Below, one piece after another: positions 23,442-34,135 of a DNA stretch of 64,000 nt. Position 1 is the first letter of the stretch; every line of letters starts with the position of its first letter. Origin of the DNA: Platerodrilus igneus (lineage: Eukaryota; Arthropoda; Insecta; Coleoptera; Lycidae); contig JARFIW010000170.1 in NCBI GenBank assembly GCA_036346225.1, forward strand, positions 6,820,501 to 6,884,500, read 5' to 3'. Under the pieces are notes generated by a model. That model searched no databases, had not been told where the DNA came from, and saw only the letters and a list, made by a program, of their open reading frames with translations. A program made the position numbers and the translations under genes.

Positions 23442-25646
23442 AGAATGCTGTGAAACCTTTTAAATCACCTGGTCCGTTGATTCCTTCTGTTAATCGCCTC
23501 GGCTGCTCTTCTAGATAACTTCCATTCTCAATCATAAAAATTAAACAACACATTCCTACCACAAACATCAACGTTAACTCTATTTACATCAATATTCAGA
23601 ATACATTAAATTTTCAAATTAAATTTGAACATAAAATTCAGTTTTAAAAAGAATTTCCGGATTAATTTTATTATCATTTTACTGTGCATCCAAAATTAAA
23701 GTCCTTGTTGGATGCCTACTAATTAATATAACAATATAAGCAGACCGGAGTCTGAGTATAAAGGGAGCATCTACCACCCCTTTACGTTAATTAACCAGGT
23801 TTGTCTAATTGAGCTCAAAGACCTACCCAAAGTTTCATCCTATTCCCGAACATCAAAACAAAATACCCTTTTACTTAAACAAGCAAATTTCATCTTAAAA
23901 TTAAATTTTTATGGTTAGAAAAATTCCACTAATGTCCATTTAAAGTAAATCAATTATAAAGTCATTCAATACACACAAAAATGTCAAACAAAATAGTACA
24001 ATTTACCTGAAGGTTATTGTCCTCGTAGCTTCAGTGTAATCGTCCCTTTGTAAATCACACCATTCCAACCGGATTCTATTTACAGCTTCAAGTTGTCAAC
24101 GCTTTAAAAATGTTCTCCATCACCATTAATTTAAAGTTGTTTCTAGGCTTTTCCGGAACTCATCTGTGTATATCTGCCTCTGGTTCAGTGGATGCAGACA
24201 CATTTACGAACCATTTAGTCATTAACACCCCGCAAAATAGCAAAGAAATTCATACTTCCTTTTACCAATATTACCAATATACGCCAAAACTGCCTACTTT
24301 TGGGTATACATTTGTCGTTGTAAATTTTACTAATTGGTACCGTGATAATAAACTTTTATTACCTTGTATCTAAGTGCACTGAAGTACATTCATGTTAGCA
24401 CGTAAAATAACCAACTATTTTGAGTCACTAAAATATACTAGCACACTTTAAATTATTTAATCAAACTAAAATGCACTGTTTAATATCAAGTCGCGGATGC
24501 ACGAGCTTTTAACGCATCGAATCGTCGAAAGTCTAAGAGTCTAAGAGAGAAACACATATTCCCGCCTGTATATATAGCGAATAGCCGACACGTCGCTTTG
24601 TTCCTAAAACGGGTAATTCCAACGAATTCCTCATTCTACGTTCCCAGTCTGTAGCCTGCACGTCGATTTTTATGAATTTAGTACTCACCCCATTGAGATC
24701 TCAGAAAATTTCAACACGGCCCGCAAAGTTGTCCGAGAAAAACTAATTACTTTTATACAGAAATTGTTGTTCTACCTCTGATATAAGCATCCTATTTTTA
24801 ACCAATCGCAACCCCTTGACGTTGCTTAAATCCCGCCCTTTACAATATGTGTCTTTGCTTGACGCATTTCTCTTTCCTTTTCTAACCTGTTCGTATTGGT
24901 GCAAATTTATATTCTTTATTATCGATTATATTTTAGTCCACGCGGACTGTTATCTGGGTTTAATAAACCCGTATCGCACATTCTCGTGAATACTAAGTCC
25001 CGGTTTCTCCAAGATTCTTTGAAACATTAATTATTTGCCAAATTTACGCAGAATGAGCTTTTTTAAAAATACGCAGGTGTTCTGTATTTCCTGCTAAAGC
25101 ATCTGATCGTTTCCAATATCCTTAGAATCAACATGTTTATCCAAACAAATTAACTTGAAATTGCCTTTTAAAAACACGCAGGGGTGTTCAAACGTAACAT
25201 TTTAAATAACCTTCCTACGATTTGACTATTATTGGGTTTTCACAAGCTTTTATGCTTATTATATGTTATTAACGGTTTAATTAACTCCAATTAAAATTGA
25301 TTTCCATCCTTTTCATTTTTAGCGAATACAACTTAAATATTAATTATTATATGTACACTTTGTTTTACTACCGGTTACTTAAATAGAGTTAATTAAGATA
25401 AATTTTGCACGTAATTTCTCTTTGTTTAGAAATAATTACATTACACGCAGAGCTTTTCAATACTGCTTCTTTTGATATAAAGCGTCTTATAAATAATTTA
25501 AATTTCTTATTTTTACTGAAACAACCGAGTTTATTTATGCTTCATGGTTTTAATAACGCGTATTATTTAATGAAATTCCTTATACACGGTGATTAAAATT
25601 ATTTGATGTGATTATTTAATTTTCTACCCTGGTCTAAATATGAGTA
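23442..25646 (-). repeat. 5' LTR of the gypsy element (2.2 kb)
   Basis: Carries the element promoter by position. It aligns with 15999-18197 over the full length. The differences I noted are single-base length changes in runs (for example GACCGG against GACCG, AAAGGG against AAAGG, CCCC against CCC) plus two substitutions and one 2-base change. Confidence 0.95.
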
Positions 25647-25667
25647 ATATATATATATATATATATA
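25647..25667. repeat. (TA)n microsatellite between gypsy LTR and mariner
   Basis: Short TA run. The mariner inverted repeat starts at its last TA dinucleotide. Confidence 0.9.
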
Positions 25668-26342
25668 CGAGGGGTGACAGGAAAGCAAGGTCTCCAACGC
25701 TGTAACTTCGCCGAATTCCGCGCTAGGCAAAATCTGACAACAGCGCCGTGTTGCCTGGTTCTCCACTACAAGTTTGCTGCTGGGCGCGTCATTGGCTGAG
25801 CAGCCGTCAACAATGGAAGTACCCCTCGCGTCAGCGTCCAAGTGCAAATTGCGTTCGGTGATACGTTTCTTAAGTGCGAAAAAGGTGACATCAAAAGAAA
25901 TTCATCCTCAATTGGTTGAAGTTTACGGGAAAAACTGTATGAACATTAAAAACGTGCGTAAGTGGTGCCGCGAGTTTAATTCCGGGCGAAGTAACGTTCA
26001 CGACGAGGAGAGAAGTGGCCGGCCGCCGCTCTCGAATGAGATTGTTCGGGCAGTGAAGGCGGAAATGCTCAGAAATCGCCGTGCGACTGTTAAGGACTTG
26101 TAAGGAAAGAAGAAGTTTGGGTCGGACGCGGAGGTTAAAAAGAAGTCAACACCTGGCTGCGCGAGGCGGACGCAGAGTGGTACGACACCAACATACAAAA
26201 GTACATCGCGCGGATGCGGAAAGTGTTGAAAAAAATGGTAATTATGTTGAAAAATAGCCAAGACCCTGGCCTTTCCAACGATGTATCACACTTTGTAAAT
26301 AAATGAAAAAAAATAGGAGACTTTACTTTCCTGTTACCCCTC

Positions 26343-26343
<1 letters not shown>
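25668..26343 (+). mobile_element. mariner transposon, internally deleted (676 bp)
   Basis: Imperfect 28-bp terminal inverted repeats (CGAGGGGTGACAGGAAAGCA.. and its partner CGAGGGGTAACAGGAAAGTA..) lie inside a TA microsatellite, giving the TA target duplication typical of mariner. Full mariners are about 1.3 kb; here the middle, with the catalytic D,D34D core, is missing, leaving the DNA-binding N-terminus and the last roughly 45 codons. Transposition would need transposase in trans. The position shows it inserted after, or into the same microsatellite as, the gypsy element. Confidence 0.9.
25813..26280 (+). pseudogene. mariner transposase remnant: HTH_48 DNA-binding domain plus C-terminal tail
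   Basis: From ATG 25813 the frame encodes about 97 residues with the SETMAR-type helix-turn-helix domain: LRSVIRFLSAKKVTSKEIH, then a VRKW motif and the signature NVHDEERSGRPP. It stops at 26103. After the deletion junction the C-terminal tail of a mariner transposase continues (VNTWLREADAEWYDTN .. YIARMRKVL) in a shifted frame to about 26275. The three catalytic aspartates are absent. Such DNA-binding-only remnants can in principle compete for the inverted repeats; I see no evidence that this one is expressed. Confidence 0.85.

Positions 26344-26372
<29 letters not shown>
26344..26372. repeat. (TA)n microsatellite, right flank
   Basis: TA run directly after the right mariner inverted repeat; the remaining right half of the original target microsatellite. 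Confidence 0.95.
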
Positions 26373-26374
<2 letters not shown>

Positions 26375-28315
26375 CAGAACGGTTATTTGCAGTCCGCAAT
26401 AAGAAATTGTGTAAAACAATATATAAAATAAGATGTATCTGTAAACAAACTCTATGAAAATAATAGAGCCTATTGACGAATACAAATAGAGTAAAATGAT
26501 GATGCACAAACAATATAAATTTCAGGTAGTTGTTAGTTCTGACGTCAATTAGACAAGTTTATAGTATCTTAAAAACAATAAGAAACAGAGAAGTTTGGGA
26601 AGTTAATGTCCCTTACAAATGAAGCTTGCCAACAAATAAACAAAGAGGGGTTATTTGATAGCATGTGTAGAAGTGAGATAGATATAACAGGTGTTAAGCG
26701 ATCGTTGATTTGAGGGAATACAAGGTTAGTGGAGTGACTAGCAGTTGTTAGTTATACCACAGACATGGAAAACAAAGTAGAAGATAGTAATTTTAGCGCG
26801 TATATTGGAGTGAGATACATATAACACGTATTATATTGAGAGGCCTAGTTTAAAATTATAGCGTTCGTTGATTGGGATTCGTACAAGGTTATTTTAAGGT
26901 AGGGTGTCAAAATACGAGGAAATCATTTAGTAACGTGCGAGTGTTTGTTAGCTTCAAGTGATTTTCAAAGAAATGAGCGTCGGTTAAATACAAGAAATTT
27001 TGAACGTACGTTAGAGTGGTTTTGGGAAAACTGAGGCCGTTGGAGTGTGTTGGTGTGGAGCACCTTCGGGAATTATTGTGTACGTTAGAGAGATGTTTGT
27101 AGAAACGAGTGGTCGTTGAAAGTTTTACGAAGAACTGTTGTGTACGAATGTTTGTATTGTAGAAATTTTTAAGAATTAGGCAGTTTTGAGGGGTGGAGAA
27201 AGAGAAAATAAGCCCCAAAAGCTTGAGGTGGGGCTCTCTTAGGATTTTAGTTTTCAACAAACGTACGTCGCTAGCTTAGTTTTCAACTATCTTACTGGTA
27301 TTATATCTCGACAAGCTGACGGCTCGAATGCCAGAAATGCTTTTACGTTTTGCATACAAGTTTAATTTGATGTAAGTAAAAAAACAGTTTGGTTTTAATT
27401 TGCACTAAGTGTGCAAAAGTATGCACTTTGAAAAGCAGTAGACGTCAGTGTTGGTGGGTTTGGTGGTTTACCAACAAATTTATGGTATCGATAGAGGAGG
27501 TTTGGGAGTTTGAAAGCCCTATCAAATTTGTGAACGAGATGGCGTCTTGTTGATATGGTTGCAACCTTGCAGTTGAGGTGATTGCAATCCATATTGGCGT
27601 GTTCTCGAATGCCGCAGTCATTGATGGAATGATGGCAAGCTCGTGTGCAGTTATGAAATCCAGATAACTGATGCATTTTTATTGTATATGCGTGTAAACA
27701 GGTGCTTAATGACTTAGTGTATTGAGGTGTATAATTTTATGAACTAAAAGGACAAACAGGGCAAAGGTTTCTGATTGAACAATTTAATTTGAATAATGTT
27801 TATGGTAATTTATGTGGGAATTTATGATAAGGAGTGATTTATAATATCTGATTTATGTACAAGATAAAAGGTCTTTTTGAGTATTGATGTGCAAAAATTA
27901 GCACGAAAGATTAAGGTTTACTATGAGCTCGTAAGGAACAAGGGATAAAGCAAAAAATGTGGTAAAGCCCTATTACTTTCTCTGGTTGTATTAATTGGAA
28001 AAATTTATCTGGAATAAATTTTGTTATCGAAATGTATTGTTAAGAGAATATTTTGGGGGTGAGAGGATGTATAGAATATGTAAATAATGCGTACAAGAGG
28101 AGCTTAATTTTGATTTTGATATGTACATTTTTCCTGATAAGTTAATAAAAGTAGGCGATTTATCGGAGCAGCATTGTTTTCCGAGTAGTTGGTTTTGTAT
28201 TTCAGGAAGCAGCTGAGCAACCGTGGAAAACTTCATTAAGCAGAGATAGTAGTTAAAATAGATACTTCACATCACTACACCAGCGGAGCTTGTAGTTAGA
28301 AACACGTAGCAATAA
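26373..28315. other. unexplained 1.9-kb segment ending at a primer-site-like motif
   Basis: No gene found. Open frames on the minus strand (26907-27260, 27395-27676) show no domain. The segment ends where a plus-strand primer-site-like motif begins (28316), so it could be, or contain, an LTR of another element. I could not find a second copy in the window to prove this. Confidence 0.35.
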
Positions 28316-28334
28316 TGGCGCCCCGAACGTGGGG
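28316..28334 (+). promoter_or_regulatory. possible primer binding site of a plus-strand LTR element
   Basis: TGGCGCCCCGAACGTGGGG is of the TGGCGCC type used as a primer site by many LTR elements. It faces the confident minus-strand primer site about 70 bp away. No second LTR or pol sequence confirms it. Confidence 0.35.
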
Positions 28335-28405
28335 TATACCTTTAGATGATATATATTGCTGTGTATCCTACAAAAAGCCTCACCAGAGTAAAAAAAAATA
28401 TTCGA

Positions 28406-28425
28406 ACCTCTCGAATTTGGCACCA
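28406..28425 (-). promoter_or_regulatory. primer binding site of the older gypsy-family LTR
   Basis: Minus strand TGGTGCCAAATTCGAGAGG follows directly after the LTR end (..ACAGCAAATCT). It differs from the primer site of the complete gypsy element although the LTRs are related. Confidence 0.7.
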
Positions 28426-30387
28426 AGATTTGCTGTGATTCTCGCCCTGTTGAATCTCTTCTGATAATCGCCTCTTTACTCTTTCCGCCTCGGCTGCTCA
28501 CCTAGTTAAAACTTTCATCCTCATTCATAAAAAAAAACAAATACATTCCTACCACAAACATCAACGTTAACTCTATTTACATCAATATTCATAATACATT
28601 AAAATTTCAAAATTAAATTGTAGCATAAATTTCAGTATCATAAAATTTCAAGATTAAATTTGTCATCATTTTAATTTGCATCCAGAATTAAAGTCCTTGT
28701 AGGATGCCTACTAATTAATTTAACAATATTTGCAGGCCTGAGTCTGAGTACAAAGGGAGCATCTCCCACCCCTTTACGTTAATCAAATTTCACCTTAAAA
28801 TTAAAAATTTGTTGTTTGTACAAATTCACTACTGTCCATTTTTTAGCAAACAAATTATAAAGTTATTCAACACACACCAAAACATCAAAAATCGAACAAC
28901 AAAGCATAAGTTACCTTAAGGTTAATGCACTCGTGGCTCCAATGTACATCGTCCTTTGTTAATCACACCATTCCAACTGGGTTATGTTTACGGCTTCTGA
29001 TTCTGAACGCTTTTAAAATTTTCTACACCACCATTCATCTAAAATTGTTTCAGGGCTTCTCAGGACTCATCTAAGTATATCAAAAATCTTGTTTTGTGGA
29101 TCCAATCACGATTACGAATAACATTTAATTATTAACACCCCCGAAAAATAGCAAAGAAATTCATACTTCTTTCACGCTATACCCCAAAACTGCCTACTTT
29201 TGTTTATTCATGTATCGTTACAAATTTGGATAATTGGTGCAGTAATACTGGCAAATATAACTAGACTTTATTACCTTGTATCTTCTTATCTTCTTTTCTA
29301 AGTGCACTAATGCATAATAACTTGTATCGTAGCACGTAAAGAGCAAACTGTTTTAAAGTATTCAATAATCACCAAAATATAAGAGCAAACTGTTTAAAGT
29401 ATTGAATCAAAATCGAAAATCTGAGAGAGCGAAACTGTTTAAAGTCCGGGTTTATATAATAGCTCGCCTGTACGCCGGTTTTGTCCCGCGACGGCCAATT
29501 TTTAGAATTTCGCATTCTCCGTTCCCTTTTCGACAGTCCGGCACAGCGATTCTAAAAATTTGCACACGCGCCAGTTGAAAATCTAAGAAATTTTCCACAC
29601 GGCACGCAACGCGTCTGCAAACAACTAATTAATTTTGTATAGAAATCGGTACGTTTACACCTCTCATATCTGCGTCTTATTACAACCAATCGTAGCCCTC
29701 GTGACGCTACACAAATCACGCCTTTAATTATTAGTGCCTCTGCTTGAAGCATTTTATCCTTCCTTTTCTACCTTGGCCTGAGTGGTACAAATCAATACTC
29801 TGTATTGTGGGCTATTTCAATCCACGTGGATTCGTACGTGACTTACTTGAGTTAAATCACCCCACATCTAACCTTCCCGTTAATATAAGCTACGGTTTAT
29901 CCGACCGTTTGCAATATACGCAGAATTTTCATGTTTATCCATACAAATTAAACTGAAATTGACTTTTAAAAATACGCAGGTGTGTGCTCCTAATTAACGT
30001 TTTAATATACTTCTCAGAGCTTTTATTTCATGGTATTTTAACCTTGGATTTTCACAGGCTTTTATGCTTATTATATTATTAATAATGGTTCAATTAACTC
30101 CAACTAAAATAATACTGAATGGCATTGACTTTTACCCTTTAATTTTTAGCGAATACGCACTAAATATTAATTTATTATTTGTACACTTTGTTTAATACCC
30201 ATTACTTAAAAATTGAATTAATTATTAGAAATTTTGCACGTAATTTCTGTTTGTTTCTTGGAACAAATAAATTAAATACACGTTGAGCATATTAATTCTG
30301 CTTCTTTTTATAGAAAGCGTCCTTATACACGGTGACTAAAATTATTTGATTTAATTAATTAATTTTCTACCCTGGTCTAAATTTGAG

Positions 30388-30389
<2 letters not shown>
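28426..30389 (-). mobile_element. 5' LTR of a related, older gypsy-family element, internal region mostly lost
   Basis: About 1.96 kb. It aligns in order with the 2.2-kb LTRs of the element at 16-25.6 kb with many substitutions and indels (for example the shared run CCTACCACAAACATCAACGT, the start CTCAAATTTAGACCAGGG in element orientation, and the CACAGCA end). It is followed by a primer site, so it is a 5' LTR with leader rather than a pure solo LTR. No gag or pol of this element remains. Its outer end abuts a (TA)n tract, as in the younger element. Confidence 0.85.

Positions 30390-30437
<48 letters not shown>
30390..30437. repeat. (TA)n microsatellite
   Basis: TA run between the older LTR and a tRNA-like repeat. 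Confidence 0.95.
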
Positions 30438-30439
<2 letters not shown>

Positions 30440-30585
30440 ACTTAGACTATTATGCAAGCCCAAATGATCATTTCAAATCGAGCTAGTAAATGAAAGAAGG
30501 AAAATATAAGGTTTCAGATAGGATTTGAACCTGCATTTTCAACTTTGCAAGCTGATGTGTTTACCAATTGCACTACCAGGATAAA
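30440..30585 (-). repeat. tRNA-like repeat unit with conserved tail
   Basis: The minus strand at 30510-30582 resembles a degenerate tRNA (D region GTGCAATTGGTAAACAC, anticodon loop CTTGCAA reading TGC, T arm with GGTTCAAATCC). About 15 bp after its 3' end lies the same tail (TTTCATTTACTAGCTCGATT) that follows the tRNA-like units near 2.2 kb, again leading into (TA)n. The two loci therefore belong to one tRNA-headed repeat family. Confidence 0.7.
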
Positions 30586-30589
30586 ATTG

Positions 30590-31195
30590 GAAAATTTTAG
30601 AATTCTAAATCTTTCTAGATATATGACATAGTAGGGCTTGATCCTATATAACCAATTAAAAGATGCAATTGAGGGCCAGTTATTGAATGCTTACTTTAAA
30701 TGTCACCATCAGAGTGATTATCTAGCAGCTAAGTATTTATAGTAAAGACGTCTTTAATCTACAATTTTGGAAGTTTATTGCCATTTGGAAGAGGGTAGAT
30801 AATTACACTGTTTTAAAAATGGAATAAAGAATTAAAATCAATTGGGATGAAAGCATATATGAAACTGGAATGGTATTAATGGTAAATTAATTTAAAGCGA
30901 TTTGGACAATTTTGGTATATGAATTTGAATTGTAATTTTAATGGTATTTTTTTAACAATTTTGGTCATGGATGTAAGCTTACCATATGAACAAGGACGAC
31001 CAGCCTAATTTATACGGTAAAAATAAAAATCCCATTGATTTAGAATTTTTAAATTACATTTTTAGTAGTTTAAGCTATTTAAGATTTTGTGTGCAAGTCT
31101 TTGTGTGGGTTGAACAAGTGAATAATTTGATTTAAGGAAGGTTGAACTTCGGTAGGTTTAATCATTATATAATGAAAATGATTAAACATAGATTG
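30590..31195. other. spacer, nothing recognisable
   Basis: AT-rich with no long frames. Confidence 0.5.
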
Positions 31196-31196
31196 A

Positions 31197-32180
31197 GTTT
31201 TGTTTAGTTTTATAAATGCCGTTGTTTAAAACCAAGATTAAAACTAAGTGGACAAATCTTAAACTTGCTATTTAAAAGAACGTGAGTTTCAGCTGGATCC
31301 CCAGAGGTAAAAATTCTGAGTGTAAATGAAATACAATCACTACATACATAGAGGGCGTACGTAGAATTATACTTGAGAGAAAAATCTAGACTTGCAGTTA
31401 TAAGGTTTCTACATTTTTAGATGCACAAACCCGAGAAACACTTCACGCTCGATAAAACACAATTGTTAATCAATGTTGATGGCGTCGGCTCCATTTCTGT
31501 TAGCAAGTATATAACAAAATTCGTCACATTTGCTTTTTCTTTAAAGTGTAGTCACGACTGCAAATTCCGGTGTCTGAATAATCAAGTAAAATCGTTGATA
31601 CATTTGAGCAGATCGTGCTATAGAAGCCTCTTAAAGAATACGCTTCAATGAAACTATAACAGGGCTGGTGTACGCTTCACTGGGATAATTAATAACATGG
31701 TACTGAAACGCGAGAAACTTACTAGGTGCTACACTGTGATTTCTAACTTACCAACAACCAGATTTGTTTTCCCAAAACTTCTGTAATTTGCGTAAACATT
31801 TACGTTACCTAGAGAACCTTCCTACCCAAACATGTAATTACTACAATATTAAACATTCCAGTGATTTTATTACTTCAAGCAAGCTTGGTTTTGCTTCACG
31901 CGCGTGTGAGTTTAAACGGAAAATTAAGGATAAGTGTGTGTACTTTAAACTTTCTAAAGATTTATATAAGACTGTTTTAAACCGCAAAAGCAAGCTATGT
32001 ACCCGCACTTTTGTTAAATAATTAACTTGGCAAAATTCCGACTAAAACACGAAGACAAATTAACACGACAACAAATGCCTCCTTTTGTGATTCTAACTTT
32101 AACAGGAAGTGTAACTCAATTAATTTATTATGAGCTTGTCTGCTTGTTGTTCCATATTTAGTATCTTAAACCAACTTCAA
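31197..32180 (+). repeat. dispersed repeat A, long copy
   Basis: Homologous to 10412-11095 over the first 690 bp, and to 47690-48190 over its last part (shared CACTTTTGTTAAATAATTA and the ending around AATTTATTATGA). The family unit is therefore at least about 0.95 kb. Frames in one copy are broken in the other. Confidence 0.8.
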
Positions 32181-32636
32181 CATCTGAACTCTGCTTAAAT
32201 TGATGTCAATTTATACAACTTTCCAAACATACTCTAGAACGGTTTCATAAAGTTTGGCAACCGTACAGTGGCGATTCCTTGTAATGAGAGGAATAGACGC
32301 CGCACTCCTTGGAATAATAGGACAAACTGTGGAGACTACTAAAAAACAGATGGAACTTTTAACATCATTTCTTACTCCTGTCATCGTTTAAGTACGTTGT
32401 GTTCACTTTAAGTTTCACTTTTCAGCTCATTTCAATCATTTTCAATTGAAAATAAGTTGTTTTCCTAGTTTAAAAATACCACTAGCAAGCATCTACAGTC
32501 GCAAAAGTTCCAAAACCGTAAAGTGAAAAATAAACCCGCAAACGCGCGCGTAGGGTTATTCAACTCCAAATCAGTTTTCGGGTCTGGAACCAATATAATC
32601 CTACGTCCACAAACATAAAAAACTTCCGGTGCTAGC

Positions 32637-32785
32637 GGGGTTAAACCCCTAAAATCTGAATCCCATCAAGCAACGACCAAGGGAAATATTCAACGCTAAG
32701 AATTTATCACATCTACTTAATTGGAACCTCAAAACACCATGCTAACAGGCATTAGTTGCTACAAAACTAGAATTGATACTGCCGC
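32637..32785 (+). repeat. direct repeat C, left copy
   Basis: Starts GGGGTTAAACCCCTAAAATC and runs through ATATTCAACGCTAAGAATTT to AATTGATACTGC. A diverged copy is at about 34768-34920. The pair brackets the tandem arrays. Confidence 0.75.
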
Positions 32786-33114
32786 AAGAAACTCACCGAC
32801 TGACATGAATAAATCAACTCCCAGCAGCCAACTACCAGCATCTGTCGAGGCTTTAACACCTTTTTCCAGATCAGCAAAAGCTAATCGAAACCGACCCTCA
32901 GAGAAACTACGATCTAAAAAATCGTCTCTAAGCAATAACCTTTCAAAAAAAAAGGTATAAAGACTTCAGACTGTTATCGTACGAGTGGGCGGCGTCTGGA
33001 AGTATGTAGACTTAGCACTGTTATGTTTAATATTCACAAGCAAACAAATAAAAGAAAGTTCATAAGTACACAGAATACAAGTTTAATAGTTAAAATGAAC
33101 AGTTCATGCAGTTT

Positions 33115-34135
33115 GAAGCACTTCCGAAGTCTTCGGTAACCTTCGGAAGGCTACGTGGTTGCTCGTGGAACCAAGTAGGAACTTAAATACTAAGTAAACA
33201 ATTATATACACAGTTCGGAGAGGTCCAAAGCTCTTCGATAGTCTTCGGAACTGTTCGGAAGCTCTCGGGATTTCTTGGTGAGGCTGAGTGAGAGCTTGAA
33301 TAACGATAGTTAGAAAGTATTTATAGTTTGAAGAGGTTCGGACGTCTTCGGCGGTCTTAGAAACTCTTCGGAGGGCTTCGTGTTTTACTTGTGGGACAAC
33401 GTGAAGTTATAAAGAATTGATCTGAACAGAAGAACTACACATTGAACATATATACAATATTAAAGGGTTCAGAAGTCTTCGGTAGGTTTCGGAATGCATC
33501 GGAAGACCTGGGGATTTACTTGTGAGGCGAAGTACGAGCTTGAATAACGATAATAAGGAAGTATTTATGGTTTCAAGAGGTCCAGACGTCTTCGGCGGTC
33601 TTGGGGACTCTTCGGAAGGTTTCGTGGTTTACTTGTGGGACAACGTGGAGTTATAAAAAACAATGATATAAACATAAGAACTGTACACTGAGTATATATA
33701 CAATATTAATGGGTTCAGAAGTCTTAGGTAGGCTTCGGAATGCCTCGGGATTTACTTGTGAGGCTGAGTAGAACTTGAATAACGATAATTAGAAAGTATT
33801 TATAGTTTGAATAAGTCTAGACGTCTTCGGGACTCTTCGGAAAACTTCGCGTTCTGCTTGTGGGACAACGTGGAGTTATAAAGAATTATGAGATGTACAT
33901 AAGAACTGTACATTGAACATATATACAATATTAAGGGAGTTCAGAAGTCTTCGGTAGGCTTCGGAATTCTTCGGAAGGCCTCGGGATTTACTTGTGAGGC
34001 TGAGTAGAACTTGAATAACGATAATTAGAAAGCATTTACAGTTTGAAGAGGTCCAGACGTCTTCGGCGGACTTCGGGACTCTTCGGAAAGCTTCGTGTTC
34101 TACTTGTGAGATAACGTGGAGTTATTAAGAATTAG
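33115..34135. repeat. tandem array 1: about four units of 234-245 bp rich in CTTCGG
   Basis: The marker CTTGAATAACGATA recurs at 33294, 33539, 33773 and 34010 (steps of 245, 234 and 237 bp). Each unit has two halves with clusters of CTTCGG/TTCGGAA and the shared phrase TTTACTTGTGAGGCTGAGTA or TTGTGGGACAACGTGGAGTT. Confidence 0.9.

Larger units (their letters stand above)
15999..25646 (-). mobile_element. Ty3/gypsy LTR retrotransposon, complete structure
   Basis: 9.65 kb, transcribed leftward. Order along the element: 5' LTR (23442-25646), primer binding site (23424-23441), gag (about 21870-23301), pol with protease, reverse transcriptase, RNase H and integrase (about 18830-21850), purine-rich spacer (18260-18780), polypurine tract (18198-18208), 3' LTR (15999-18197). 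I see no envelope-like ORF after pol. The LTRs differ by only about two clear substitutions plus a dozen homopolymer-length changes, so the insertion is very young. Target duplication cannot be defined because both flanks are TA repeats. Confidence 0.95.

Noticed and set aside
24110..24373. 87-codon frame inside the 5' LTR (and a shorter version at 16740-16925)
   Set aside because: The two LTR copies differ in frame at a 2-base change, and there is no domain; treated as chance.
33115..34135. Heat-shock-element-like GAA/TTC patterns in array 1
   Set aside because: Spacing between GAA and TTC is 1 or 3 bases, not the 2 required for the heat-shock factor site.
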